Shown here: one piece after another, positions 1 to 10,739 of the stretch
Layout of the letters: the number at the start of each line of letters is the position of its first letter
How positions within the stretch are numbered: position 1 is the stretch's first letter
Source of the DNA: Harmothoe impar
Taxonomy: Eukaryota > Annelida > Polychaeta > Phyllodocida > Polynoidae
Assembly: GCA_947462335.1 (NCBI GenBank)
Contig: OX381715.1
Location: 41,578,650-41,642,649 of the forward strand
Reading direction: 5' to 3'
Length of the DNA: 64,000 bases
Notes under the pieces: generated by a model
Told to the model about the DNA's origin: nothing
The model's input: only the letters and a program-made list of their open reading frames with translations
The model's database searches: none
Translations under genes and position numbers: made by a program

Positions 1-118
1 TGAACCTTTAATATAAAGGGGTAATTTGGTAGGAAGACTGCTGGAAAATTCTCAAAGGAATAGCAAAGAGAGCGAGTGGTTCAATGTGCCCAGGTGGTCA
101 ACGTGCCCCTCTCTCCCC
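1..118 (-). mobile_element. End of a TA-flanked MITE (family of 61749-63031)
   Basis: Positions 27-118 are nearly identical to the complement of 61749-61840 (GGAAAATTCTCAAAGGAA, GTGGTTCAATGTGCCCAGGT, GTGCCCCTCTCTCCCC). The tip is followed by TA at 119-120. The rest of the element lies left of the window. Confidence 0.85.
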
Positions 119-359
119 TACATGTTGCTTTTTGAGTCCTATTCTAGTAATCTAACTGGCTTCGTCAAGGTATTCTATGGGACCGTTGAAGTGCATCCTA
201 CACAAAGACCTATTCATTGATCTTTTACCTTCGACTTTTGACCTGCCTGACCCCTGTAGCACCCAATATCTCTTCTCTAGCCCCAAACCAATCACTGTAA
301 CATGTTTATTATAGCGCCATCATAGCTGTGGACGTGGTGAGCGTAGGAACTAGAAAAAC

Positions 360-2228
360 ATGTACTGAAGCGAACAGTTGCTCAGATCTATACTTGCCTA
401 CTAACCAGTATTTTCAGAATTTCAGAACAGATATGCAACAACCCGGGATAGTGATTGGAGGACAAGATGGTGGACTACACTTTGAGATTAGTTAGAGCAC
501 TATGACAAATGTCCACTCTCCCAGGTCGTGTTCTTGGATTGGGTAGTGTGTATGGGGTTGTGTCTATAGGGTAGACACTTTTACCAAACTCTAGGCTGTC
601 TGGCTGGGCTATGTTAGAGACTGAGGAATAGTGTCACCATGTTCTTAACATTTGCGAGCTGAATAAAATTTGAATGAATATTCAAGTTCATAGTATATTG
701 ACATTGTGAGGTATGATTACCTATATCAGACACGGATGAAGAAATATGTGGTACTTGCAGGACTCTTGCCTAGTTGTAGAATGAGTGTGGCCAGGACTAG
801 TCCCATTCTGTGGGGCTCCTTTAGTCTGACAGGGTCATCAAAGCAGAGGTCACCAGGTCATAGCCCTGCTGTAACATGCCCTTTATTCGTCCACCAGGTA
901 CAGCCTAGTAAGGTGACCCCTACAATGGCGGCAGTCTTGCAGTAGCAGTCGGAGCTGAGGCAGGACTAGTACCTTTATAGAGGGGAGGTGGAAGTTTGAT
1001 TTTTTATATAATAAAACATAATATCATTTTTCCTTTTTTATATGTGGATTTTATTATTGGATGAAGTAATTTGAAAAAAGGTTGAGCAAGGATATGCATA
1101 AATTCTTGAAGATACTTTCGACAGTGGCAAGATGACTCCAGTTTGAGGAGTAAAAAACAATGGGTAGACAGTTACCTGCTTTTCCCACGGGGCATCCAAT
1201 ACACTGTACCGAATTCTTGTGATGTCTGCCCCTGGTGTGTAAAGAGAGAACTAGGGAGGACAAGGGGCAGGGAGCAGCTTCTAAATCACAACCTATCAGC
1301 CCTACCCAAGGTGCAATGCCACCTTGGTCTACTTTGTACCAACTGCAGTATATTATGATAACTTATAATGCCATTATGTCCACTTTCATGATTAAGAATT
1401 TCTCAGACCTGACAGTAGTCAGCTATTATTGTCTATTCGCTCGGATTCTTGTCACCTTTGAGACCTTCCCTAAAGTCAAGTTGCGTCTGAGCCCCTGCTT
1501 GGCATACACCAGACACCAGTTGTGTTATCCTGGTTGGCTATGTTTGCAAACATCTCATATCAGGAGATTCAGAAGACAATCAGTATTTCCAATAATTTAT
1601 ATAGAATGCAGGTTTTTATTCATGTATTTGTTGGTTATGCTTCAGAAATGTTTCAAACAATAATAGGCTCAAACCTCTGACCTATGTTGTTTTGGCTATT
1701 TCTGGCCCTTTTCAGGCTTATAGCCCTACATAATGACCAGTTTTGCACCAATTTTTTCAAAAATTTGGTATATGTGAGAAAACATCCCAACAATTCAGGA
1801 TTTTTCTTTTTTTTGTGTATTGGCCCAATATTTTTCGTTTTTAGGCCCTCCAAAGGCCCAAAACCCCTTAAAAACGGCAAAAACCCTTTAATGACATGTT
1901 TTACATGTCTCCCAGGTCTACTAAGACAGTAACAGCCTATCCCTGATATCATTTTCTATTAGGCCTATGGTATAGTCAATTGATTCACAAGGATTTCACT
2001 AGATATGTACCATATTTTTTTCTCCACAGCCATTTAAGTGTTTATTGTCAGCAAAATTTTCGAATGTCCTTTCATTTTGATACCACTATACAGTAAATAT
2101 ACAAGATCCAAACAGTATCCCTTGTACTCTAGATCATGAGGTAACCATTGTGTCTTTTGCCAGAATTTTTTTTTTTTTAACGAAATCTAATATTCCAGCC
2201 TCCAGGACCAAATGTGTATTGTGATACT
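360..2228. other. Mostly unique sequence; nothing coding seen
   Basis: No recognisable gene. 1553-1663 resembles 37490-37605 (AGAATGCAGG, ATGCTTCAGAAATGTT), a dispersed repeat. 1800-1900 is T-rich and then CCCTTTAA-like. Short frames are unsupported. Confidence 0.5.
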
Positions 2229-2455
2229 TATTTTGGTCCCGGAGTCACCCTCTTATTTTAGTCTCGGAGTCACTCGCCTTGCTGATAATAGTAAAACCCA
2301 CACAGAATTGTTGATATCCTATATATTTTTAGTTATCTTTAGTGCCACTGCTTCCTATCCACCCCCTCTAATGCTCTAAACCAGAAATCTGATGATTCCA
2401 CTAATTTAACCTACATTTATACAATATTTTATTTTGGTCCCGGAGTCACCCGGGT
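2229..2455. repeat. Additional GGAGTCACCC-family ends
   Basis: TTATTTTGGTCCCGGAGTCA at 2229, TTATTTTAGTCTCGGAGTCA at 2252 and TTATTTTGGTCCCGGAGTCA at 2430, all in the same orientation. They look like element ends left by repeated insertions. Confidence 0.6.
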
Positions 2456-2833
2456 GACTCCGAGACCGAAATAAGGTGAAATAGCCTCTTTTTAGGCCAG
2501 TACTGTGCCAAGTAGTTCAACGAAGGATCCTAATGGTCCATATTTTCTAAAGTATATACCATCAGGGTATTGTAGAGTGATTTTGACAATTAATTAAACC
2601 ATTTTGAGTGAACTAGGGTAAAATGAGAGTATGTTGTTAAAATTTTAATATTTTTGATAAATCTTCAATATTCATCGAGCTGTATCTCAAAAACTATTTT
2701 TCTGAAGGTATCCATTCCTGGTATGCCTTAAGATATATGTTGTCCCAGTTTGTAAACAAAGTTATTAGTTGCTGTTAAGTACTTTAAGACATTATGTACA
2801 TAATCACCTTATTTTGGTCTCGGAGTCACCCGA
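2450..2833. mobile_element. MITE with 28-bp inverted repeats (GGAGTCACCCG family)
   Basis: Left end CGGGTGACTCCGAGACCGAA plus ATAAGGTG, right end the complement at 2806-2833. Immediately left, at 2429-2450, the same sequence in the opposite sense forms a palindrome of about 48 bp, and two more diverged ends lie at 2229-2276. Several insertions of one family are therefore nested or adjacent. Confidence 0.78.
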
Positions 2834-3132
2834 AAACGGACAATCGAGTTTGTGAGGCAATAAAAAATGAACCGCTAGGGTTAGAGATGTATCAAAAAGT
2901 GTTCCAAGGAGCCGAGATATATACCTTTCAATAATATGAACTTGTTTGAATATATTAAGTACTTTCTGATTTGTCCTTCCTCTATCCTAAAACAACATAA
3001 GTCAGGAGTTTGAGCCAACAACTTTTCTGAAAAGTCACCTTTTTGTGCCGCATCGGTCTATACTGAGTCTATGGGCATCCACCCGGTGTTACCTGATTGA
3101 CCGTTAACCCAAGAACACGGATGCGTCCAACC

Positions 3133-3340
3133 CAGGGGCGGATCCAGGAATTTCCTGAGGGGGGGGCCAAGATCTGGCTGAGAGTTGTTATCAAGGGTCG
3201 GACTATCGCAAGCGCTGCGACAAACTAGGGTGGTTTGGGGGCATGCCCCTCCAGGAAAATTTTGAAATTTAGACATCAAATGGTGCATTCTGGTGCATTT
3301 GAGAGTTGTAGATTGAGAGGTTAGTGTGTTCCCATTTATA
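3133..3340. repeat. Fragment of a hAT-like repeat (GGGGCGGATCCAGG end)
   Basis: Starts CAGGGGCGGATCCAGGAATT, followed by a G-tract and GGGGGCATGCCCCTCCAGGA / AAATTTTGAAATT. The last motif is the same unit that is tandemly repeated inside 9486-10628. Right end not found. Confidence 0.55.
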
Positions 3341-3589
3341 CTTTTCAAGTTACCAAATTTTGCCTATTCATTTGCCTGAACGTCCCTCGGTCCCCTACAT
3401 ATAGGCCTCTCAAATATTGCTTCTCAGCAGAGGCCTACACCTCAGCCTAAATATTCCCCTCCTTCCCTGACCATTCATCTCCCTGACCATCCCTCTGGGA
3501 GTATATATGTAGATATCTAGGTTGACATGTTTTAATTTATATAAAATCGTTGAAAGTAAATCACCTGGCCAAGTCTACCTACATATTCC

Positions 3590-4320
3590 TTCCCTATAGT
3601 ATATCTGTCTCCCTTGCCTATCCTATGCTACCCATTCTCTGACAATGTCCTCTGTCCACCTCTATGTGTGACTTTTACATCTACATCTCTGTCATTCCTT
3701 TCCCTTCTAAGCTTTATATCCCCTAATATAATTCTAATTCATATCCCATCTTACCTCACATTTCCCATCCCTTCTTACTTTTCTCATGCTTATCACTTAT
3801 CTCCCTGCCCATTCCGCTACTTCACTATCCACCCAAGTAGGATAGCACAATGACCTATTCCTTTCCTTATGAATCGTTCCTCCTGTCTACCCAGTCTCTC
3901 TCTATCAATTTCATGTCTATCACGCTGTATATCTAACTCCTGAACATCCCTTTTCTGCCCATCACTCCCCTGCCTATTCTTTCCCTTATAACTCTTGGCT
4001 GTCTACCCGACATCCTATCCCTACCACACTCTATCTATTCTTGCTGGAAGCTAGTCTATTTAGATAGGTGGAGGGAAAGCTATGAAGAGGGATAGACACA
4101 GGGAGAGCGGAGCAGGGAAGGGACAGATACAGAGGGAGAGATAGGTAAGGGTAGGGAGTACCATGGTAGAGATTCATGGATAGGGGGAGAGAGAAAGCAG
4201 AGGGATAGGTGACAAGAATTTAGAGGAAGGGAGAGGGGGCTAGCAGAGGGAAAGGTGAATGAGGGAGCAAACATTCGCGAAGGCAGGGATAGGCAGGGAA
4301 ACAGCTTGATAGGGTAGATG
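3590..4320. repeat. Pyrimidine tract switching to purine tract
   Basis: 3420-4055 is strongly C/T-rich on the plus strand (CCCTGACCATCCCTC, TTTCCCATCCCTTCTT); 4060-4320 is A/G-rich (AGGGAGAG-type). The switch at about 4055 makes a loose inverted repeat of low-complexity sequence. Open frames here are composition artefacts. Confidence 0.6.
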
Positions 4321-4649
4321 ATTATGAGGAAATAGAAACTGTAGTGGTAAGAAATATCATTGCACATGGCAACAAATTTCTTGAGATCAGATTTCTTGAA
4401 ATAATTCCAGATAAATGTAACCTGTCAGGGCTAAGTAAGGACATGAGGGGTGGTGGTGGGGGGGGGGGGGACGGTAAGCTTACCCCACTGGAGACCTCCG
4501 TTGGATGGGCATTGGGCTGGCCTGGGGAGACCAGGGGGAATGTATGATTCTGCATTAGGTGAGCTTAGAGTGGGGGAGGGGGGGGGGGGTGAATACAAAA
4601 TCTCGCCCCCCCCCCTCTCCATATTCTGAAGGCAGGCCTAGAAATTCTG

Positions 4650-4980
4650 GCTCCCATTTATAGATTCCCATGAAAAAGTCCCTGGAAAGTAGTCTTCAAA
4701 ATCCCTACCCCAACATCCCAACACATTTGGCATGTTTAGGTATCATACAGATTGAAATGTCTTCAAGATCTTGGCCCCCCCTCCCTTTTTTTCTTTCTCC
4801 CCCCCCTCCTCCTTCTCCCTTTCATACACTCCCATGAAAAACTTCCTGGAAAGTAATCTTCAACGGCCCCACCCGACATCCCAATGCATTTGGCATCTTC
4901 AGGTATCATACAGATTGAAATGTCTTCAAAATCTTGGCCCCCCCCCTCCTTTTTTTTCTTTCTCACCCGCCCCCCTCCTC
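4650..4980. repeat. 163-bp tandem duplication plus homopolymer tracts
   Basis: GGTATCATACAGATTGAAAT occurs at 4739 and 4902. Each copy runs from CCCATGAAAAA through CTTGGCCCCCC. Flanked by poly-G/C tracts (4457-4470, 4577-4612, 5016-5051). Confidence 0.75.
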
Positions 4981-6008
4981 CTTTTCCTTCTCCCCTTTTT
5001 TTTCTTTTTTTTTTGGAGGGGGGGGGGCCAAGGCCCCCCGCCCCCCCCCCTGGATCAGTGCCTGCGTCCATTGCAAAACACCTAGGACGACTACGGAAAT
5101 CTACCCCCTTGGACTTTCACCCCCTCCTTGACTGGGGTAGTTGTCCTGACAGCAGTTGGATTCTGAGTAGGTTTGATATATAAGTAGGTGTGTTGTGGAT
5201 TTAGTATGACCTTCAGGAACAGAGGACTTACTGGGTGAGTGTCCCCTGCAGGAGACCTGCCAGAAGGGATTCAGTCGACGCAATTTTGTTTCATAATGTC
5301 ATAATTTTCTTTCTTTCTTTCTTTTGCGTGGGTGGGCTCTGTTGGAGGTGTGTGACCTTTTAGTTTTGATAGAGGAGGATGGGTTGGAACAGGGTAGGAG
5401 GAGAGATAACAGTCAAGGATAACAGCCTTCATCTATGTTTTTGCAAAGCAATTGTTCAATCCGCTTTGCACATAGATATGAATCATGGTCTATGATATTT
5501 TTCAGCAATGCATCTATATAAGAAAAAAAAGTTGGGATTAAATTTCAGGATAATATTATATTTGATTGGAAAGTGATATTTGAATCACATTATTTGATAT
5601 CTACTATCATTGATATTTTTATCATCACTTTAAGACATGATAAAAGATGTATGTAGTTTTGTTCAGATAAGAACAGACTGGGGTATAAGAGCAGCTTTCT
5701 TGCCATATGGAACTGCCTAGTAGAACCCGTGTAAGTAATGGCATATTCCTTGGACATCCCCATGTTAACAATCCATATAACATGATAACTAAAGCACACA
5801 TTCAGATATTCCCCATAAGCACAAAGCATATCCGATTTATAAGAAGTCAAATTACAACAAATCTAATTTGAAGAAGATAATTATATCATTGACATATCAT
5901 CAGGTTTATTGCCATATGGTAATATATTGAATGCAATCATTAATGTGTGCAATTATGGAGTTCTTGGATGTTCCTTAACAATTGACATGATATGATTAAC
6001 GCCACAAT

Positions 6009-6261
6009 TACATAATAATCTAGAAGACATGAAGCAATTACATACCTAAGGCATCCTATTACAGCCCATCTATATTTACCCCATGTCCTACATGCCAGTT
6101 TTACAAAGCCGCACCACTGTCTTTGTCAGGCCCACCGCTCCCTCCCCAGCTGCTTCATTTACGCACGCTATGTAATTAATGTTTGCACAGATTGCTGTAG
6201 TGTGATGTACAAGACGTGCTCTGACTAACCGACACCCTCTTCTCCCTGTATGTAGGGTCTT
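6009..6261. other. Highly conserved island, copy A
   Basis: About 245 bases differ from 21218-21463 at only three positions, while flanking unit sequence is much more diverged. A minus-strand frame (Lys-Thr-Leu-His... ending ...RLCKTGM and stop near 6090) is open in both copies, and both substitutions within it are silent (Arg AGA/AGG, Gly GGC/GGG). Conservation also continues about 75 bases past that stop. Possible exon, conserved regulatory element or recent gene conversion; I cannot decide. Confidence 0.6.
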
Positions 6262-7079
6262 TCTAATACCAGCTACGACGGTTCTGTTTGTATAGAGACT
6301 AGAGAGCTAGTGACAATCTGCAGAATATAAAATGAATCAAATTATTTTCTCTCTAGTTCACTCTGCAGCAATTAGACGTTTTAAACACTCTAGAGGAGGG
6401 GGAGGCAACGAAATGTCACAGACTCTTCTATGAAAAAATTAAGAATTTTTACTGTAGTTCGAAGGGCAAACTATATGAATATGGTAACTTGAATAATACT
6501 AATCTATCTATGCAATTCCTGTAGAATATTGATTGATGAGAAAATTGTATCCGGGTTTGCACACATGGAGGTTTGCTCTGATGATTAGGCACCCATCCAG
6601 GAGTAACAACCCTTGTCCTAACAATCCTGTGTGTAGATTTGTGTCTCCATTGATCAAATTATGAGTGGCTGCTAGTTCAAACATGATACACCCCTATACA
6701 GGTACCTAATCTGTAATACCTTATATGAAGAATGGATAATGTCAGTCTTTTAAAGTGAAAACACTCTTCAAATGTCAAATATTCTCCATCCAATTGTCAA
6801 AGCCCAAATGCCAGAGCAGTCATATATTTGATTGAAGGATATAGAGTAGATTCACCACTTCCGGATGCTCAAATGCACTGTGAACGTGACTATTTTGTAT
6901 TTAAGTAAAAACACTTTCGCAATTAAGAATGTAGTTGCAGGATACAGCTAAAGATTATCCTTGGCACCTCTTAGAACGGCTTAGCAATTAACTAGCTAGG
7001 ACATACAGCTACTATTACCACTAGGAGTAAAGCATTGTCAGGACCCTTTTCTGATGCTTTGGGGCTCTTGGATTATGGT

Positions 7080-7260
7080 GGAGGGGGCAGAACAAAGGTA
7101 GGGAGACAGGCTGTAGATGACTTAGAGGAAGCTGCTAGTAGCAGCTGTCTCCGAGAGCCAATAACCAAAGGACAAGTAGCACCCAAGTGTTCCTGTTGAC
7201 AAGGGCTGTGTTCACATGGTCCTCATAGACATGTTAACACAGCGGCACAGTGGCCACTAC
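7080..7260. other. Second conserved island, copy A
   Basis: About 97 percent identical to 22905-23080 (GACTTAGAGGAAGCTG through CATAGACATGTTAACACAGC). No frame is open across it with silent-only change; the best frame carries replacement differences. Non-coding conservation or gene conversion. Confidence 0.55.
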
Positions 7261-7446
7261 ACAGACATGTATTTGAATAGAATCTGAGACCTTAATAATC
7301 CGTCCACCCCCTTTTAGGAAAAACAAGGCAGGTTGTTGAATCTGCCAGATTATTTAAACATATTTATAAATTATGATTATATATGGAACTGTCCCTGACA
7401 AAAGCAGCTGGGAGGTTTTGTGGAACCTTTCTTTTTAAAACCCTGG

Positions 7447-7528
7447 TTCCAATGGGATGCGAACCCAGGCATGAGTAAAACATGCCATTTCCAGGCCATC
7501 TCTCCAACCACTAGACCACATAGGATGC
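7447..7528 (-). repeat. tRNA-like SINE head with A and B boxes
   Basis: On the minus strand: A-box TGGTCTAGTGGTTGG (7504-7518) and B-box GGGTTCGCATCCC (7454-7466) at tRNA-like spacing. An A-rich stretch on the 3' side (TTTTAAAAAGAAAGG) suggests a SINE rather than a tRNA gene. Lies in unit A only. Confidence 0.55.
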
Positions 7529-8018
7529 CTAATGTGCCATAGTATAGAACCTTTACTGATGGTGAATCACAATTCATAAACTCGTCTGAAGAACATACTT
7601 GTCAGTGTGTATGTAAGAATCCTATGGGACCTTTGGCCCCTTGACAAGTAAAAAGGGACTAAACCATAATATAATGGCTTCATTATGGGACTCACTCTCT
7701 TGACCATTTAAAGGGCAACATTGTGCTTGAATTCAGTATACCCTAACGCAGTGTTGAAGCATATAATGCCGCCCAAACTAGCCATTAGGAACCTTCAGCA
7801 ACCACCTCAAAACGTGGATGTAACCTACGCTTAACCAATGCCACTAATGCAAGTATGAATCTATGATGGCCTACATCTGCATGTATTGAGCTACTTTGGG
7901 TTCGCTAAAGGTCCTTACTATGGGGTTGATTCCCAAGCTTATAAGTCGCCAGAGCTGCATTCATGCAGCATGCCATAAATAGAAGTCGTATACACTACAC
8001 ATGTAAAATCTGTTGGCT

Positions 8019-8088
8019 TGAGTGAGACTTGAACTCGCCTGATGAGGTGTCCTGGGCAAGGAGGCTACCTACTGAGCTACAGAGCCAT
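8019..8088 (-). repeat. tRNA-derived sequence (pseudo-tRNA or SINE head), split by a foldback
   Basis: Minus strand: TAGCTCAGTAGGTAG A-box (8065-8079) and GAGTTCAAGTCTC B-box region (8027-8039), with short complementary ends GGCT/AGCC. The 5' side is interrupted by the inverted-repeat element at 8089-8388. Confidence 0.55.
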
Positions 8089-8388
8089 TACTCTCGTTCC
8101 CAAATCCTTCCGAAGGAAGGCTCTGGTAACTGCCAAATGTTTGGATTTTGCTGGGTCTGGGCAACCCCTGCTGGTAGCTTGGAACCAGCGAACAGGAACA
8201 GGAAATGGAACCAGAAAGGCTGATGGTAAATCTACCTAAAACTACCATCATACATTCTGGTTCCTTTCCTGTTCCTGTTCGCTGGTTCTAGCCTACCAGC
8301 AGGGGTTGCCCAGACCCAGCAAAATCCAAAGTTCAAGGTCATTTGGCTGTCCCCAGAGCCTTCCTTCGGAAGGATTTGGGAACGAGAG
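8089..8388. mobile_element. Foldback element (300 bp) with 11-bp target-site duplication
   Basis: Long inverted repeats (TCTCGTTCCCAAATCCTTCC to CCAGCAGGGGTTGCCCAGAC region on both arms) around a short loop near 8222-8260. Flanked by TACAGAGCCAT at 8078-8088 and 8389-8399. Long arms with a 9-11-bp duplication suggest a Mutator-like (MULE) non-autonomous element; class is inferred. Confidence 0.8.
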
Positions 8389-8394
8389 TACAGA

Positions 8395-8490
8395 GCCATG
8401 TACAGGACTGGAGCAAAGCCGGAGGGTACTGAATTTTACACGCTGTGTCTATTCTGAGTATCACAGGTTCGAATCCCTCCTTAACCTGAC
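8395..8490 (+). repeat. Sequence with a tRNA-type B box
   Basis: ACAGGTTCGAATCCCTCC at 8463-8480 is a canonical B box, but no convincing A box is found upstream, so no tRNA is called. Probably a SINE fragment. Confidence 0.3.
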
Positions 8491-8586
8491 AAACATTTGA
8501 CGCAAATAAGTAATTTAAATCATCGAATTTCTATACCAGAATGATATAGAATGAAGCAATGGCCCATATAGGATGGAGTATAAGCA

Positions 8587-8684
8587 AGAAAACCTCCTTG
8601 GACCTGTAGTATTTGCTGTAAAACCTCCTCGGCTACGCCTCGGAGGTTTTACAAGAAATACTACAGGTCCGCGGAGGTTTTCCA
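8587..8684. repeat. Tight inverted repeat (hairpin) of about 45-bp arms
   Basis: GAAAACCTCCTTGGACCTGT plus AGTATTTGCTGTAAAACCTCC, then a 5-base centre and the complement. One arm contains a short bulge. Compatible with a small MITE or a hairpin RNA. Unique in the window. Confidence 0.75.
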
Positions 8685-9391
8685 TCACAAAGTACTGTAG
8701 ATCTACAAGTCACTACCGTAACCTGCATCTACAGTAACAGAATTGTACATGTACAGTATAATTTGCTGTATTACTTTTTACAGCTAAAGTACTGTACATT
8801 TACGAACACCAACTTTTTACAGTGCAGTTTTCATAGTCCAAATGCCACAGTCGTCATCCAGCAAGCAGCATTAGCTCCCATCCTCTGGTTGCATTTTCCC
8901 AACAAGGCAGTAGCAGGGCTTGTATTTTTGGATTTCCTGCATGTTTAATATTGCCTCTTATAATCAGTGGTGGTAGTGAGGGTCTAGATTCTTATTATAA
9001 CCCTCTGCATGCTTTCAACACAAGATGAGAAGTCAATTATCCTATCCTCAAGTTTCTTTAAGGGTGCCTGGCTAATGACAGGGGAGATCCACCTTGGCAC
9101 ATTGAGACTAAGGTATGGCTGATGTCAAGCACCTACCGCTTCATTGAACAGCTTTTCTGTGACTAAACCTATATTCAAAGACAGAGTGAAAAGGTGATTA
9201 GATTTTCATTCAAGTTCTAAAGAAAGTTAAACTGGGTCAATATAAGTAAAACAATATGAGGCTTGAATAGCTGTATAAATTCCTTATTTGCATAAGGTAT
9301 GGACTACTGATGATTTAAAAGTAATGAAAATACTCTAGAATGCAAGAAGGTTTAGTTCTTATGAAAATTCTCATCAGAATTGTTGTTCATA

Positions 9392-9394
9392 TAT

Positions 9395-9485
<91 letters not shown>
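9392..9485. repeat. (CA)n(TA)n microsatellite
   Basis: CA units from about 9394, then TA to 9485. The same tract resumes as (AT)n(GT)n at 10629-10656 after the inserted element. Confidence 0.95.
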
Positions 9486-9488
<3 letters not shown>

Positions 9489-10628
9489 GGCTGGGCATGT
9501 TGTGATATGCTGGAGCAAACCTAGGAATCTTCGGAGCAATGTATTCCATAAGGATCCACATTGTCTAACTAGATGTGTGTGTGGTGTGGGACCCCGCCCC
9601 CCCCCCCCCAAAAAAAAGGGTGAATTTCGGGTGTGTAATAAAAAGAATGTTGATATCTGTCTCTATAGTTTGGTGTGCTCTGAGGGGTTTGTCACTTTCA
9701 GGGCACATTCATTGCTAACAGGAATTCTGGTATGCAACGTGTTTTGGGCACATCCCTCCCAGACAATAACTTTAGAATGGTGCTTTCTGAGAATTTGGTG
9801 GCATATTGCTTTCAGAAAATTGAGAAATTCTACCTTTAGATTGGGGTTTTCAAAGTACTTTTGGGGGCATGTGCATTCAGGAAAACTTAAAAATTTCTAT
9901 TTTTAGAATGAGGGGTTTGGGAGCATACTGCTCAGCCAAGATTTGGAACTTCTACCTTTTAGATAGATGTTTTCATGATGATTTGGGGAGCATGTCGTTT
10001 CAGGAAAGTCTAGAAATTTCACCATGTATTCTGATAATTTTGGAAGCATGTTGCTCCAGGAAAATTTTGAAAATCTACCTTTAAATTGGTGCATTTTGTG
10101 GTGTTTTGGGGGCATATTGGTCCAGGAGAAATTTGTAGTTTTATCTAGATTGGTATATATTGAGGGGATCGTGAGACTATGCTCCAAGAAATTCAAGAAA
10201 ATTTACTTCCAGATTGGTGCATAGTTGCACCAAAGAATAAGGGCATTTTACTTTCTGATTGGTACATGTGTATTCTGTGGGCAGATTGGTAAATTCTGTG
10301 GGCATATATTGGTCCGGGAAAAGTTTGGAATTCCACCTTGAGGTTGGTGTAGGGGGGGCCTACTGATGGGTCTGTGAGTGCATAAGTCCAAGAACATTTT
10401 GAAAAACCATGGTTAGATGGGTGTTTGCTTAGGGGTTTATGGGGAGTATTGCACTGGGAACACTTGGAGAGGAAATCTATTGAAACAATCCTAACTTTGG
10501 TTCTAATTGGAATATTTACAAAATTCTTTCAGCTGTAGAAAGCCCAGACTGTCCCTGGTGTCCCTGTCGCATTTTCAAAGACCCCTGTCGCACAGTTTTT
10601 GCGACATTGCGACAGCTGCCCAGCCCTG
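9486..10628. mobile_element. hAT-like element (1143 bp) inserted in (TA)n, with internal degenerate tandem repeats
   Basis: Terminal inverted repeats CAGGGCTGGGCA and TGCCCAGCCCTG, of the CAGGG... type found in many hAT elements, flanked by TA repeats on both sides (so an 8-bp duplication cannot be told from the repeat). About 9780-10420 is roughly ten degenerate copies of a unit of about 65-75 bp centred on GGGGGCATATTGCTCCAGGA and AAATTCTACCTTTAGATTGG. A long open frame here is carried by the microsatellite and is not a gene. No transposase. Confidence 0.78.
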
Positions 10629-10656
10629 ATATATATATATGTGTGTGTGTGTGTGT
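10629..10656. repeat. (AT)n(GT)n microsatellite
   Basis: Right half of the microsatellite interrupted by 9486-10628. Confidence 0.9.
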
Positions 10657-10739
10657 CTGACTTTTTGTAGGTGAGTACAAACCGACTAAACTATGTGACA
10701 GACCGACCACTCTGCACATAGGTGCTGACATTGAATAAG

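Noticed and set aside
4763..5131. Overlapping frames of about 100 codons on both strands
   Set aside because: Poly-G/C and CT-rich composition creates Pro/Gly/Phe/Lys-rich translations with no domain.
8463..8480. B-box GGTTCGAATCC as a tRNA gene
   Set aside because: No A box or cloverleaf partner arms upstream at the right distance.
9340..9906. 188-codon plus-strand open frame
   Set aside because: Its length comes from the (TA)n tract and a hAT-like element; the translation is Tyr-Ile repeats plus repeat-derived sequence.
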